DNA of 64,000 nucleotides from Bacillota bacterium (GCA_016278515.1 JADQBR010000032.1:1-64000), one strand, 5' to 3'. Counted from the stretch's first letter, positions 52,172 to 61,607 are shown. Numbers and translations: made by a program. Notes: generated by a model not told the origin, from the letters alone.

Positions 52172-53209
52172 TTAGTCAATAAAACCTAAATCTCTTAATA
52201 ATGAAACCTGGCTGTCAAGTGATTCATGCATGAAGTCGTAAGTCTCATCTGGAGTCAAATACATCGGTGTTAAAGAGTTCGGCGCGATATAGTTATTTTT
52301 CCAATCCTCAGTTTCACTGGCTTTCTTAAGAGTGTCAGCCCACCAGTCGATCACTTCTTGTGGCGTTTCAGGAGGAACCGCATAGCCACGGAACTGATGG
52401 AAAATAGTGTCATCTGCCCCTAACTCCTTCATTGTCGGTACCTCTGCCAATGGTCCGCCCATTCTTTCTTCAGATAATACCCCGAGTACTTTAACTTTAC
52501 CAGCTTCAAGCTGTCCCAGCATTTCGTTGGGATTAGCCAATCCGGCATTCACATGACCACCTAATATAGCGGCGATAACTTCACCACCACCGTCAAAAGC
52601 AACATATTTAGTATCAATGTCAAAGCCTCTATCCACTAAGGCCTTGGACATATGGTCCTCACTGCCTTTGGCTGATCCGCCAACAGTTAATGTGCCCGGG
52701 TTTTCTTTAGCGGCAGCAACAAATTCTTCCATCGTGTCATATGGGCTGTCTGCTGACACCATATATGCATAGCTGTCGATAGCCAATATACTCAACGGAG
52801 TGACCTCGTTCAAACCTACATCTGCATTGTTTGCTACGGCTGCTGTCTGCTGGCCGTTTACCCAAGTTGCTATAGTGTATTCACTACCTTTTTTACTGGC
52901 AATATAAGCATCACCTACGGCACCGGAACCACCTGGCTTATTTACAACCATAATGTCAACAGGAACCAAATCATTCTGTGTCAGAACTTTAGCTAGTGCA
53001 CGAGCATTAGTATCACTACCGCCACCGGCACTATAAGGCACTACAAATTCAATAGGTTTTTCAGGAACCCAAGCCGTGTCTTCTGCAGGCTCACCACTGG
53101 ACTGATTATCGGACTGATCGGCTTCACCTGCATCATTGCCACCGCAACCTGCCACTACCAAACCAAGCACCATTAAAATAGCTAACAAAATACTGAACTT
53201 TTTAAACAT
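52172..53209 (-). CDS. tctC: Tripartite tricarboxylate transporter receptor TctC (lipoprotein)
   Basis: A 345-residue extracytoplasmic receptor of the Bug/TctC family. Lipoprotein signal with LVVAGCGG (lipobox Cys near 22), then KPIEFVVPYSAGGGSDTNARALAKVL and VNKPGGSGAVGDAY, both family hallmarks. ATG 53209 with AAGGAGG upstream is the start. It should bind the carboxylate ligand for the TctAB permease. The ligand is not evident. Confidence 0.94.
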   Translation of the reverse strand: MFKKFSILLAILMVLGLVVAGCGGNDAGEADQSDNQSSGEPAEDTAWVPEKPIEFVVPYSAGGGSDTNARALAKVLTQNDLVPVDIMVVNKPGGSGAVGDAYIASKKGSEYTIATWVNGQQTAAVANNADVGLNEVTPLSILAIDSYAYMVSADSPYDTMEEFVAAAKENPGTLTVGGSAKGSEDHMSKALVDRGFDIDTKYVAFDGGGEVIAAILGGHVNAGLANPNEMLGQLEAGKVKVLGVLSEERMGGPLAEVPTMKELGADDTIFHQFRGYAVPPETPQEVIDWWADTLKKASETEDWKNNYIAPNSLTPMYLTPDETYDFMHESLDSQVSLLRDLGFID

Positions 53210-53443
53210 TTTATAACCTCCTTTTTTTTCTGATAACTCTGTCGCCAAAATTTTGTTTTATTCTATATGTTTCATCACCCCTTTCACATATCAAAAGTTT
53301 TAAGGGGGCACCTCGGTTAAATGTAATACTTATTCTAGGCACCCCAAAGTTATAAACAATACCCCATCTTCCTTAGTTGACGGAAAATTACAAATCATCT
53401 AATCCTTACTTCAAAATATATGTTAACGCTTATTTTCGCTTAT

Positions 53444-54070
53444 CTACACTTCGCTTAATTCTTTCAGTATTTCAGCGGCTCGGTCAATGTTCATAATTCC
53501 GCACTGGCAAGGCTTTGCTAGTTCGGTAGCTGCCTCCACCGGGGTCATACGGCCATTTTTAACCCGCTTAATCATATATTCCACTAAATGCGCAGGCACC
53601 ATAGCGTGTCCACACATAGTTGAGACGGACAGAATATCTTCAGAAGGAAGTAAATCCGTGTTACCCCAAATTTTTAGAGACCTGTTTTCCGTATGACGTT
53701 TAACCCCTGCCTGCTCGCAGCACTCGGCAACATGCTCAACCAAACCAGATACTACTACAGACAAACCTAAGTCCGCTTCTTTAACAGCCTTTAAAAAAGA
53801 TACTAATTTAGCCTTATCATTAAAAGCTGCGGTAACTACGGCACGATCTTCAATATTATCAAGCATTTTATCAAGACCGCCCTGCCACCATCTGTTACCT
53901 AATCTGGCATCTCCCAAGTTAGACGGCTCATGTTCCAAAGCCAATTCTAAAAACTGACGTAATTTGGGACCTGATCCTTCGTGGTTAATATCTTTAGATG
54001 GCATGCATAATACTACAAAATCATCATCCAGACCGTGTTGTCCTTTCACCCTATGCAATGAATGTGTCAT
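53444..54070 (-). CDS. Uncharacterised Cys-rich protein of the carboxylate cluster
   Basis: A 208-residue soluble protein with no family I recognise. Conserved-looking Cys motifs: ECCEQAG (about 122-126), VSTMCGHAMVPAHL (about 157-170) and KPCQCGIMN (about 190-198), plus a HGLDDDF and MPSKDI N-terminal block. The Cys pairs could bind iron-sulfur or zinc. Start ATG has AAGGAGG upstream, and it follows the FeS protein by 34 bases, so the two are surely cotranscribed. Together with the transporter genes they form the unexplained core of the block. Confidence 0.7.
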   Translation of the reverse strand: MTHSLHRVKGQHGLDDDFVVLCMPSKDINHEGSGPKLRQFLELALEHEPSNLGDARLGNRWWQGGLDKMLDNIEDRAVVTAAFNDKAKLVSFLKAVKEADLGLSVVVSGLVEHVAECCEQAGVKRHTENRSLKIWGNTDLLPSEDILSVSTMCGHAMVPAHLVEYMIKRVKNGRMTPVEAATELAKPCQCGIMNIDRAAEILKELSEV

Positions 54071-54104
54071 GACAAACCTCCTTATTAATTTGCTAGTAAA
54101 TTTA

Positions 54105-54833
54105 TTACTTCTGGAATGCGTAAAACGGTTTACCTAAACTAACGTTTGTTTTAGGGTTGGGACGGTATTCAATTCCCAATTCGTCTAATACGGCAAGAGA
54201 AGGGTTAGTTCCGTCCTCTTCCAATTTGCTAGCAACACAAACACTGCAAACCGTATTCAACTCTCCAGACACCTCTTTTATTGCTTCCATTATTTTAGGT
54301 AAATTTTCCATCTTAGTACGTAATTCAATGATGGCGGAAAGACATCTTTCCTGCAGAACATCGTCTTTAAACTTACCGGTTTCTTTATCTGCCATTAACG
54401 ATGTTATAGGGTTATCCGGTTCAAATTCAACGCCAACCTTTGCTAATGCCATAGATACTTTCTCAACTTCAATTAAATGAGCCGATACCTGGGGTCTCCC
54501 CATTTCAACAGCAACCCCAACCTTCCCATAAGCAAATCTACCTGTAACATCATTAGTCTTCATTTCTTCTGTTCCGCGCCCTGAGATGCCACTTTCTTCC
54601 GCAACACTTAACTCATCACTCATGAGATTGCGAATTGTTCTGGGCCAACCTAGTTTTTGTGGATAAAGCGCGTCATCTTCGCATCCTGCCTGGCGATAGC
54701 AATTGTAACATTCTACACATTTTTCCAAGTCAACTTCAAAATACTTCTTGCTTCTGTTTAAACTAATTGCATTCATTGGACAGTAGCGCGAGCACTTACC
54801 ACACCTTGAACATTTGTCCCTTAAAATAATCAT
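54105..54833 (-). CDS. 4Fe-4S ferredoxin-like protein with uncharacterised C-terminal domain
   Basis: A 242-residue protein. The N-terminus has two cluster sites: C8, C11, C14, C18 in CSRCGKCSRYCP (a 4Fe-4S site) and C39, C42, C45, C51 (CVECYNC ... GC), a less standard second site. The rest (about 60-242) matches no family I can name, with FAYGKVGVAVEMGRP and VCSVCVASKLEED. It probably passes electrons to, or is part of, an enzyme with the 208-residue partner. First gene downstream of the GntR regulator. Confidence 0.72.
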   Translation of the reverse strand: MIILRDKCSRCGKCSRYCPMNAISLNRSKKYFEVDLEKCVECYNCYRQAGCEDDALYPQKLGWPRTIRNLMSDELSVAEESGISGRGTEEMKTNDVTGRFAYGKVGVAVEMGRPQVSAHLIEVEKVSMALAKVGVEFEPDNPITSLMADKETGKFKDDVLQERCLSAIIELRTKMENLPKIMEAIKEVSGELNTVCSVCVASKLEEDGTNPSLAVLDELGIEYRPNPKTNVSLGKPFYAFQK

Positions 54834-54931
54834 TTCTTCACCCTCCTTAAGTTTGCTGCTATGTTGTTTTAAAAAACTAATTATAATTACATTGCCTGAA
54901 TATCAGACAAAACGTAAACATGCCTTCAAAA

Positions 54932-55597
54932 TCACGGGAGTCTACTCAGTAATATTTCTCTCGCCTCTTCCAGATGATCTTTCATTATGAAACTAATGGC
55001 TTTTTCATCTCTATTTTTCAACTCTTCTAAAATACGGCGATGTCCTTCCAAAGAAGCCTTTGCACTCTGGTCGCTAACACTTACTTCACGGTAAAAGGCC
55101 AGGTGTTCCTTTATACTGCCAAGTATGTCAAACAATTTACTGTTAGCACTAGCAGCGGAAATCACGTCATGAAATTGGGTATTAACGCTTACTAGTTTCT
55201 TATAAAGCCCCTGCTTCACAAGAAAATCGGATTCAATCAACAGTTCTTCAAGTTTACTAATGTCTGTCTCTAAAATGTTCTCCACAGCCTTTTCCGCGGC
55301 AAATGTCTCCAGTAATACCCGAAGATCAAAAATCTTATTAGCCTCATCCCGGGTAACCTCAATCACCTTTACCCCTCCGCCAGCCAAGTTAACGACAAAA
55401 CCTTCTAACTTTAACATGTTTAGGGCTTGTCTAACCGGAGTACGACTTACATTAAGACTTTCGGCCAATTCAACTTCCTTCAAGCGCTGCCCGGCTGAAA
55501 TTTCTCCATTCATAATAGCATTCTTGATGGTCTTATATACTTGCTCAGCAAGCAATGATCTGGTCACTGTTCCATTATCAAGTTCTTGAAATCCCAA
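54932..55597 (-). CDS. GntR family regulator with FCD ligand domain
   Basis: A 221-residue repressor: N-terminal winged helix (SLLAEQVYKTIKNAIMNGEISAGQRLKEVELAESLNVSRTPVRQALNMLKLEG) and C-terminal all-helical FCD domain with the metal/ligand residues in a helix bundle (FHDVISAAS). TTG 55597 is the start because AAGGAG is 7 bases upstream and the result has FadR-type length; a 60-codon extension upstream is unsupported. First gene of the catabolic block, so it likely controls it. A TTGTATACATG palindrome in its leader is a candidate operator. Confidence 0.88.
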   Translation of the reverse strand: MGFQELDNGTVTRSLLAEQVYKTIKNAIMNGEISAGQRLKEVELAESLNVSRTPVRQALNMLKLEGFVVNLAGGGVKVIEVTRDEANKIFDLRVLLETFAAEKAVENILETDISKLEELLIESDFLVKQGLYKKLVSVNTQFHDVISAASANSKLFDILGSIKEHLAFYREVSVSDQSAKASLEGHRRILEELKNRDEKAISFIMKDHLEEAREILLSRLP

Positions 55598-55639
55598 TTT
55601 AAAGCTCCTTCCCCACTTATGCATATCATCCTTGTATTC

Positions 55640-55650
55640 TTGTATACATG
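55640..55650 (-). promoter_or_regulatory. Candidate GntR/FCD operator
   Basis: TTGTATACATG contains the GTATAC palindrome typical of FCD-type GntR operators and lies about 43 bases before the regulator's start codon, suiting autoregulation. No second copy was found in the other gaps of the block. Confidence 0.45.
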
Positions 55651-55884
55651 TATTCACATTCTTGTTATTTTTACAGATTCCTTCTGGCTTTTGAAAATAA
55701 TTTGAAAACATATCCATATTTCTAATATTTAAATCGAAAATTGGCACACAAAAACACCCCTCATTTCCTTTCGCCAAGGTAAATTAAAGGAGTGTATGAA
55801 TAGTCGTCGTGTAACCCTCTAAACAATTAAGAGGAAAAAAATCTTATTGAAACATCAAGTCTCTCTTCAATCGTCAGCATTCCA

Positions 55885-56343
55885 TCATTTCATATTAGGA
55901 AAGCCATTCTGACGTAAAGCTTCGAAAAGGATAACAGCAACTGAGTTTGCCAGATTCATCGAACGGGCGTCGTTTGCCATAGGAACTCTAACACAGCACG
56001 AAGCATTCTTGTCAATTACTTCCTTTGGTAACCCTTTTGTTTCTTTGCCAAAAACCAAAAAATCATCAATTCCATAACACATTTCACTATAATGATTACT
56101 CGCTTTGGTCGTGGCATAATGAAAGCTGCCGTCAGGGTATTTTTCCGATAATTCTCTAAAACTATCATAGTAGTAAATATCCAAAAGGTGCCAATAATCC
56201 AACCCGGCACGCTTCAAGCGCTTGTCGTCTATTGAAAAACCTAATGGCCGCACCAAATGCAGTGTAGATCCCGTTACTGCACAGGTACGAGAAATGTTTC
56301 CAGTATTTTGAGGTATTTCCGGTTCTACAAGTACAATGTTCAT
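55885..56343 (-). CDS. trmL: tRNA (cytidine(34)-2'-O)-methyltransferase
   Basis: A 152-residue SpoU-class enzyme methylating the 2'-O of the tRNA wobble base, in tRNA-Leu isoacceptors in E. coli. The knot motifs are intact: EPEIPQNTGNISRTC at the N-terminus, VFGKETKGLPKEV, and NDARSMNLANSVAVILFEALRQ. Start ATG has GGGAGG upstream. Followed upstream by the DUF503 gene on the same strand. Confidence 0.94.
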   Translation of the reverse strand: MNIVLVEPEIPQNTGNISRTCAVTGSTLHLVRPLGFSIDDKRLKRAGLDYWHLLDIYYYDSFRELSEKYPDGSFHYATTKASNHYSEMCYGIDDFLVFGKETKGLPKEVIDKNASCCVRVPMANDARSMNLANSVAVILFEALRQNGFPNMK

Positions 56344-56361
56344 TAAACTTATCCTCCCTGT

Positions 56362-56643
56362 TTAGAGCAGTTGGGTATTAACCTTAATTATCTCTAAGCC
56401 TGCATGGTTCTCTATGAAATTTGCAGCATTTGAAAGCATGCTATCAGCATGGCTGGAACTGTTTGAAACTACTGCCAAAGCAACCGTAGCTCGCTGTTTT
56501 ATATCTTGATCCCCAATTTCAGCTACGGAAACATTAAATCGTGAACGCAATCGGTTCAGCAGACTTGATAATACTCTTCTTTTATCTTTTAAACTTAATG
56601 CCCCAGGTATATGAAATTCAAAAACCGCTAAGCCTAATACCAC
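56362..56643 (-). CDS. DUF503 family protein (YlxP-like)
   Basis: A 93-residue protein of the DUF503 family. The motif VFEFHIPGALSLKDKRRVLSSLLNRLRSRFNVSVAEIGDQD is classic. Members include Bacillus YlxP, encoded next to ribosome-maturation genes, with unknown function. The GTG at 56643 is taken as start: GGGG lies 6 bases before and the result has family length; a start at 56685 adds 14 unconserved residues. Confidence 0.88.
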   Translation of the reverse strand: MVLGLAVFEFHIPGALSLKDKRRVLSSLLNRLRSRFNVSVAEIGDQDIKQRATVALAVVSNSSSHADSMLSNAANFIENHAGLEIIKVNTQLL

Positions 56644-56907
56644 ATATATCCCCGCCTTACTCTTTTTCAAAGACGTCTTAAGCAATATCCTTATTATAAC
56701 ATTACTTAAAAAATATTTCCTAATTTAGCCTACTTTAACTTATTATAACATGTTCTATCGTTTCGAGACGCATACTTTAAATTTAAGCATTTAGATGACT
56801 ATACCTCCCTAACGGTATATTTATCTCAATTTGACACTATATGTTGTTTCTGATAGATTATAAGAGTATCTATTTCGGTTTTCAAATGTGAGAAACGGAG
56901 GAACAAA

Positions 56908-58833
56908 ATGAAAAAAAACGTTACAGAAAAAATTATTGAAAAACATTTAATTTCCGGGCAATTGACAGCAGGTGCGCCTATTGCGCTGAAGATAGACCAA
57001 ACTTTGACCCAAGATGCTACTGGGACTATGGCTTATCTCCAATTTGAAGCTATGGAGGTACCTCAAGTTAAAACTAGCCTATCAGTCAGTTACGCTGATC
57101 ATAATACTCTGCAAACTGGCTTCGAAAACGCCGATGATCATTTATATTTACAATCAGTCGCCAATAAACATGGCATATACTTTTCCCGTCCTGGTAACGG
57201 TATCTGCCACCAAGTTCATTTAGAACGGTTTGGTGTGCCTGGCCAAACCTTATTAGGGTCAGACAGCCATACCCCTACATGCGGCGGTCTGGGTATGTTA
57301 GCCATCGGTGCCGGCGGACTGGATGTAGCAGTAGCTATGGCCGGAGGTGCTTTTAATCTGACTATGCCCGAGGTGGTACAAGTAGAGTTAACCGGGCGGT
57401 TGGCTCCGTGGTCCACTGCAAAAGATGTTATTTTAGAAGTATTACGACAGCTTTCAGTAAAAGGCGGTGTAGGAAAAGTTATTGAATACACGGGCCGGGG
57501 AGCTGAAACATTGACGGTTCCGGAAAGAGCTACCATTACTAATATGGGGGCTGAATTAGGAGCGACAACTTCGGTATTCCCCAGCGACCATATTACACGT
57601 CAGTTCTTAACTGCCCAAGGCCGCGCAGAAGTTTGGACAGAGATAAGGCCGGATGATGATGCCACATACAGCAAAAGAATAGCTATTGACTTGGCACAAA
57701 TAGAACCATTAGCTGCAGAGCCGCATAGTCCGGATGCCGTAACAGAAGTATCTAAGTTAAGCCATATTAATGTACAACAAGTAGCCATTGGCAGCTGCAC
57801 AAATTCCTCTTATTCTGACTTAATGAAGGTGGCTGCTATCCTGCGCAATAAGACGGTCCACCCAAACGTTAGTCTGGTTATTTCCCCAGGCTCACGGCAA
57901 GTTCTGCGCATGTTAGCGGACAATGGCGCCTTATCTGACTTAATTCAGGCAGGAGCACGAATATTGGAATCAGCATGCGGTCCTTGTATTGGCATGGGGC
58001 AATCACCCCCATCCGGCTCAGTATCCGTGCGTACATTTAATAGAAATTTTAAGGGACGTACCGGCACATCTGATGCGGGCATTTACCTAGTAAGTCCGGA
58101 AACAGCTGCGGCTACCGCGCTGCATGGTCACCTGACCGACCCACGCGACTTAGGGGAACCAATCAATATTAGTCAGCCAGATACATTCCTTGTGGATGAT
58201 TCAATGATTATATCGCCAGAAAAAACTGCAAGTAATATCATCGTTAAACGCGGGCCTAATATTAAACCGGTTCCTTTAAAGGAGCCATTAACCCAAGAAA
58301 TATCTGGAAAAGTTATTCTCAAGACAGGAGATAACATTACAACGGATGATATTATGCCTGCCGGAGCTAAAGTACTGCCACTGCGTTCCAATATTCCTGT
58401 CATATCTCAATATGTATTTTCCGGCCTGGATGCCAATTTTGTTCAGAGGGCCAAGGATAATAACGGCGGGGTAATTATCGGAGGACTAAACTATGGGCAG
58501 GGTTCAAGCCGCGAGCATGCAGCTTTGGCGCCCATGCACTTAGGAATAAAGGTTGTGATTGCTAAATCTTTTGCCAGAATTCACAAAGCAAATCTGGTTA
58601 ACTTCGGCATATTGCCTCTGACTTTTGCTTCAGATAATGATTATGAAGAAACGTCCCTGGATGATATACTCACAATAAACGGTTTGAAGCAGTCATTACT
58701 TTCAGGCGACCAAATCGTGGCGGTTAACACATCTTCCGGAAAACAAATCAAGCTTAACCACGACCTAGACAAAAGAGACATCGGCATTCTAATTGCAGGC
58801 GGTTTGCTGAACCATACCAAACAGAAAATATGA
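56908..58833 (+). CDS. acnA: Aconitate hydratase
   Basis: Interconverts citrate, cis-aconitate and isocitrate; a 641-residue [4Fe-4S] enzyme of the shorter, mitochondria-like type of anaerobes. Cluster ligands are visible: Cys in AIGSCTNSSYSD and the pair in ESACGPCIGMGQ. The swivel domain shows NYGQGSSREHAALAP and TTDDIMPAGAKVLP. ATG with AAACGGAGG upstream; own terminator. No citrate synthase or isocitrate dehydrogenase is near. Confidence 0.95.
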   Translation: MKKNVTEKIIEKHLISGQLTAGAPIALKIDQTLTQDATGTMAYLQFEAMEVPQVKTSLSVSYADHNTLQTGFENADDHLYLQSVANKHGIYFSRPGNGICHQVHLERFGVPGQTLLGSDSHTPTCGGLGMLAIGAGGLDVAVAMAGGAFNLTMPEVVQVELTGRLAPWSTAKDVILEVLRQLSVKGGVGKVIEYTGRGAETLTVPERATITNMGAELGATTSVFPSDHITRQFLTAQGRAEVWTEIRPDDDATYSKRIAIDLAQIEPLAAEPHSPDAVTEVSKLSHINVQQVAIGSCTNSSYSDLMKVAAILRNKTVHPNVSLVISPGSRQVLRMLADNGALSDLIQAGARILESACGPCIGMGQSPPSGSVSVRTFNRNFKGRTGTSDAGIYLVSPETAAATALHGHLTDPRDLGEPINISQPDTFLVDDSMIISPEKTASNIIVKRGPNIKPVPLKEPLTQEISGKVILKTGDNITTDDIMPAGAKVLPLRSNIPVISQYVFSGLDANFVQRAKDNNGGVIIGGLNYGQGSSREHAALAPMHLGIKVVIAKSFARIHKANLVNFGILPLTFASDNDYEETSLDDILTINGLKQSLLSGDQIVAVNTSSGKQIKLNHDLDKRDIGILIAGGLLNHTKQKI

Positions 58834-58852
58834 AAATATAATACAGAAACAA

Positions 58853-58880
58853 TAAAGCACCAACAAAAGTTGGTGCTTTA
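58853..58880 (+). terminator. Terminator of the aconitase gene
   Basis: A 12-bp perfect stem TAAAGCACCAAC / GTTGGTGCTTTA with a 4-base loop. It also overlaps the end of the convergent HTH gene and may serve both. Confidence 0.82.
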
Positions 58881-59228
58881 TAACTGCATAAAAGATGTTA
58901 AAGAATTGTAAATGGAATGAAAAAAACCATTTTTCTTTTTCGAAACTGCAGCCATGCGTAGAGCTTTTTTCTCTTCGTAAGATACCAGATGCTCACTTAG
59001 TGAGTCTTCATAATACTTTACCACTGCGTCACCATCTAAATGCAAGAAATTGCTATATATTTTTAGGAATCCCTTCAAGTAAAACTGGCCTCCGGGTATG
59101 GCATTAAAGTCACCGTCTTCTATCGCCCGAAGATAACGAATCGAAATCTTTGTTGCTTCTTCCGCTTCACAAAGAGAAAACCCTTGCCTCTTCCGTTGGC
59201 ATTTTAATATACGCTCGATTTTTTCCAA
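58878..59228 (-). CDS. Helix-turn-helix protein resembling the RodZ N-terminus
   Basis: A 116-residue protein with a Cro/RodZ-like HTH (ILKCQRKRQGFSLCEAEEATKISIRYLRAIEDGDFNAIPGG, then FYLKGFLKIYSNFLHLD). Unlike RodZ there is no membrane helix or extracellular domain; the C-terminus is a short basic region. It may be a stand-alone cytosolic regulator or a shortened RodZ. TTG start, GGGAGG upstream. Confidence 0.75.
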   Translation of the reverse strand: MEKIERILKCQRKRQGFSLCEAEEATKISIRYLRAIEDGDFNAIPGGQFYLKGFLKIYSNFLHLDGDAVVKYYEDSLSEHLVSYEEKKALRMAAVSKKKNGFFHSIYNSLTSFMQL

Positions 59229-59360
59229 AAGCCCCGCCTCCCGCCAAACACGGATCTCTTGTAAATCTCATTTCGACAATTTCCAAAGCAATTCCTGCAT
59301 AAATAGAAAAATAGTTAGAAAAAAGTAGAAGTTTTACATTTAAACAGACAAAATGCCATT

Positions 59361-60200
59361 TTATGACGGATTTATACGTTTGACTAATTCTTTAGTTATT
59401 GTTCCGGGTTGGCCTGTACCAATAGTTACATTGTCAATTCTTGTTACCGGCATAACCCCAATTAAAGAATTAGTTATAAATACTTCCTTTGCAGAGTAAA
59501 GTTCGTTTAACGTTGACAAGACTTCAATGGCATTTAAGGACAGTTCCGGAACCAGTGATAAAACCTTACTTCTTGCAATACCGGGTAAAATCCCACTGCT
59601 GGCTGCCGGGGTCTTAAGCTTATCACCATCATACCAAAAAATATTGCTAGCGGCCCCCTCAGCGACGTATCCTTGATTATTTAGTAACAGGCCTTCTTGC
59701 GCACCGGCGGATAAAGCCTTTCGTCTTGCGATAATATTATCACCGTAGTTAAGGCATTTTATGTTGCTTAACGGAGACTTTTCATTTCGGCGAATGCTAT
59801 CAATAGTTTTCACAAATAAGCCCTGCCGATACCTCTCTTTAGACCAACTTAATCCGTCTCTGCAAGTAGCTATTAACGTTCCATCCATTTGACCGTGCCC
59901 TGTAAACGGATTACTGTCCACCGGAATCACAACTACTTTTATGCTGCCTTGTTTTATCTTATTCATCTGGATTAACTTATCCAGAATTAAATTAAGCTCG
60001 TTGATAGTTAATTTTAGCCTGATATCCAATACTTTTAATCCCTGTAGCAGTCGCATAAAGTGTTGGTCAACCCAACGATGGCTGCCATTATAAATTCTTA
60101 TTGTCTCAAACAGCCCGTAGCCGTATTGAAAAGCAGGAAGTGGAAAGGATAATCCCTTATTTTCTTGGGCGCAAAACCGTCCTTCAACGTAACCGAACAT
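59361..60200 (-). CDS. pabC: Aminodeoxychorismate lyase (class IV aminotransferase fold)
   Basis: A 279-residue PLP enzyme expected to release pyruvate from 4-amino-4-deoxychorismate to give p-aminobenzoate for folate. The fold-type IV landmarks are FETIRIYNG, HRWVDQHFMRLLQGL, NIKCLNYGDNIIARRKAL with the PLP-region Asn, and EGAASNIFWYDGDKL. It follows pabB by 15 bases in a pabA-pabB-pabC string. The family also includes D-amino acid and branched-chain aminotransferases; context decides. Confidence 0.88.
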   Translation of the reverse strand: MFGYVEGRFCAQENKGLSFPLPAFQYGYGLFETIRIYNGSHRWVDQHFMRLLQGLKVLDIRLKLTINELNLILDKLIQMNKIKQGSIKVVVIPVDSNPFTGHGQMDGTLIATCRDGLSWSKERYRQGLFVKTIDSIRRNEKSPLSNIKCLNYGDNIIARRKALSAGAQEGLLLNNQGYVAEGAASNIFWYDGDKLKTPAASSGILPGIARSKVLSLVPELSLNAIEVLSTLNELYSAKEVFITNSLIGVMPVTRIDNVTIGTGQPGTITKELVKRINPS

Positions 60201-60215
60201 TAATATTCCCTCCTC

Positions 60216-61607
60216 TTATTTCCCTAGGGAGTTAATAAGCCCCTTTGCCTTATCCAATGTTTCCTGGTACTCTGCTTCAGGATCAGAATCCGCTACAATT
60301 GCTCCCCCAACTTGAAAATACGCAATGTTATTTTTTATTAGAAATGTTCGAATAACGATATTTAAATCAGCATCACCTGAATAGTCAATGTATCCTATGG
60401 AGCCGGTGTAGATACTTCTCTTTGTTGGCTCTAATTCTTCAATTATTTCCATTGCTCTAATTTTAGGTGCACCTGTAATGGAGCCTCCAGGGAAGCTCGC
60501 TTTAACCAGGTCATTAACATCCAGTCTCGTCAGCAGCATTCCTTCCACTGTTGAAACCAAGTGGAAAACCGTTGCATATTCTTCCAGCCTAAAGACTTGC
60601 GGTACTTTAACTGAACCTATCTGACAAACTCTCCCTAAATCGTTTCGCTCCAAATCCACAATCATCACCAGTTCGGCTCTGTCCTTAGCACTTTTATATA
60701 ACTCCTGCCTTAATCTCCTATCTTCCTGGCTGTTAGCCCCTCTCGGTCTCGTCCCTTTAATTGGTCTTGTTTCTACCACATCTCCTTTTAGACGCATATA
60801 GCGTTCCGGAGAGGAGCTAACGACACTTACGGGCGTAAAATCTAAAAAAGAGGCGAACGGTGCCGGGTTAGCATCTGCCAATCTTTGATACAGTTCCCAC
60901 GGAGTAATTGAAATGGGTACCTGAAACCTCTGAGATAAGTTTACTTGAAAAATATCGCCCGCAGCGATGTATTCTTTTCCTTTTTCCACCATTTTAACGT
61001 AATTCTCTTTTGTAAAATTACTTGTCACATTTCCTGCCGGAGCCTCATTCTTTCTTTGGGGATTAGCAACGCTCCTCCTATTTATCAACCCCACCAGCTC
61101 ATCTAACCTGTCTCCGGCTTTTTTTATGCCTTCTTCTCCGACAAGTGGAAATCCATGGCTAAAAATTAGCGTTTCCATTTTGATGTGATCCACTACTATC
61201 AATCGGTCATAGAAAGGCAAATACAAATCCGGGAGCTTTAAGTCATCAATAGTACTACTAGGCAATTTTTCAAAATACCATCCTAAATCATAGGAAAAAT
61301 AGCCCACAGCCCCTCCGGTGAAAGGGATGTCACTCACATTAGGTCTCTGATATTTTCTTAGCAGCCGTCTTAAGACCAGCAGCGGTTCTTTATCATAACA
61401 CTGCATTTGTCCTTTTTCTTCAACAACCACTTTCCCATCTTTTACGGAAAAAATTAAAAACGGATCACTGCCCAAAAAAGAAAACCTGCCGATATCATCA
61501 TTTACCAGGGCTGAATGTAGTAAAAATTTTTCCTTACCCGGCAGCACTTGTACCAATTCCATCGGGTCTATATATGAAAGATTTGCAACCATTGGTAAAT
61601 CAGCCAA
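60216..61607 (-). CDS. pabB: Aminodeoxychorismate synthase component I
   Basis: A 463-residue chorismate-using enzyme that, with PabA, makes 4-amino-4-deoxychorismate. The C-terminal chorismate domain has QRFQVPISITPWELYQRL, SSPERYMRL, ETRPIKGTRPRG, MIVDLERNDLGRVC and FPGGSITGAPKIRAMEII. The N-terminal tryptophan-binding LLES motif of TrpE is replaced by LLHS, which with pabC points to PabB rather than TrpE. The start is taken as TTG 61607, overlapping the pabA end by 8 bases, with GGAGGTGA upstream; GTG at 61616 is part of that site. Confidence 0.9.
   Translation of the reverse strand: MADLPMVANLSYIDPMELVQVLPGKEKFLLHSALVNDDIGRFSFLGSDPFLIFSVKDGKVVVEEKGQMQCYDKEPLLVLRRLLRKYQRPNVSDIPFTGGAVGYFSYDLGWYFEKLPSSTIDDLKLPDLYLPFYDRLIVVDHIKMETLIFSHGFPLVGEEGIKKAGDRLDELVGLINRRSVANPQRKNEAPAGNVTSNFTKENYVKMVEKGKEYIAAGDIFQVNLSQRFQVPISITPWELYQRLADANPAPFASFLDFTPVSVVSSSPERYMRLKGDVVETRPIKGTRPRGANSQEDRRLRQELYKSAKDRAELVMIVDLERNDLGRVCQIGSVKVPQVFRLEEYATVFHLVSTVEGMLLTRLDVNDLVKASFPGGSITGAPKIRAMEIIEELEPTKRSIYTGSIGYIDYSGDADLNIVIRTFLIKNNIAYFQVGGAIVADSDPEAEYQETLDKAKGLINSLGK

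Noticed and set aside
55740-55760. TTGGCACACAAA, a -24-like box upstream of the GntR gene
   Set aside because: No GC at the correct 10-base distance, so not a sigma-54 promoter.
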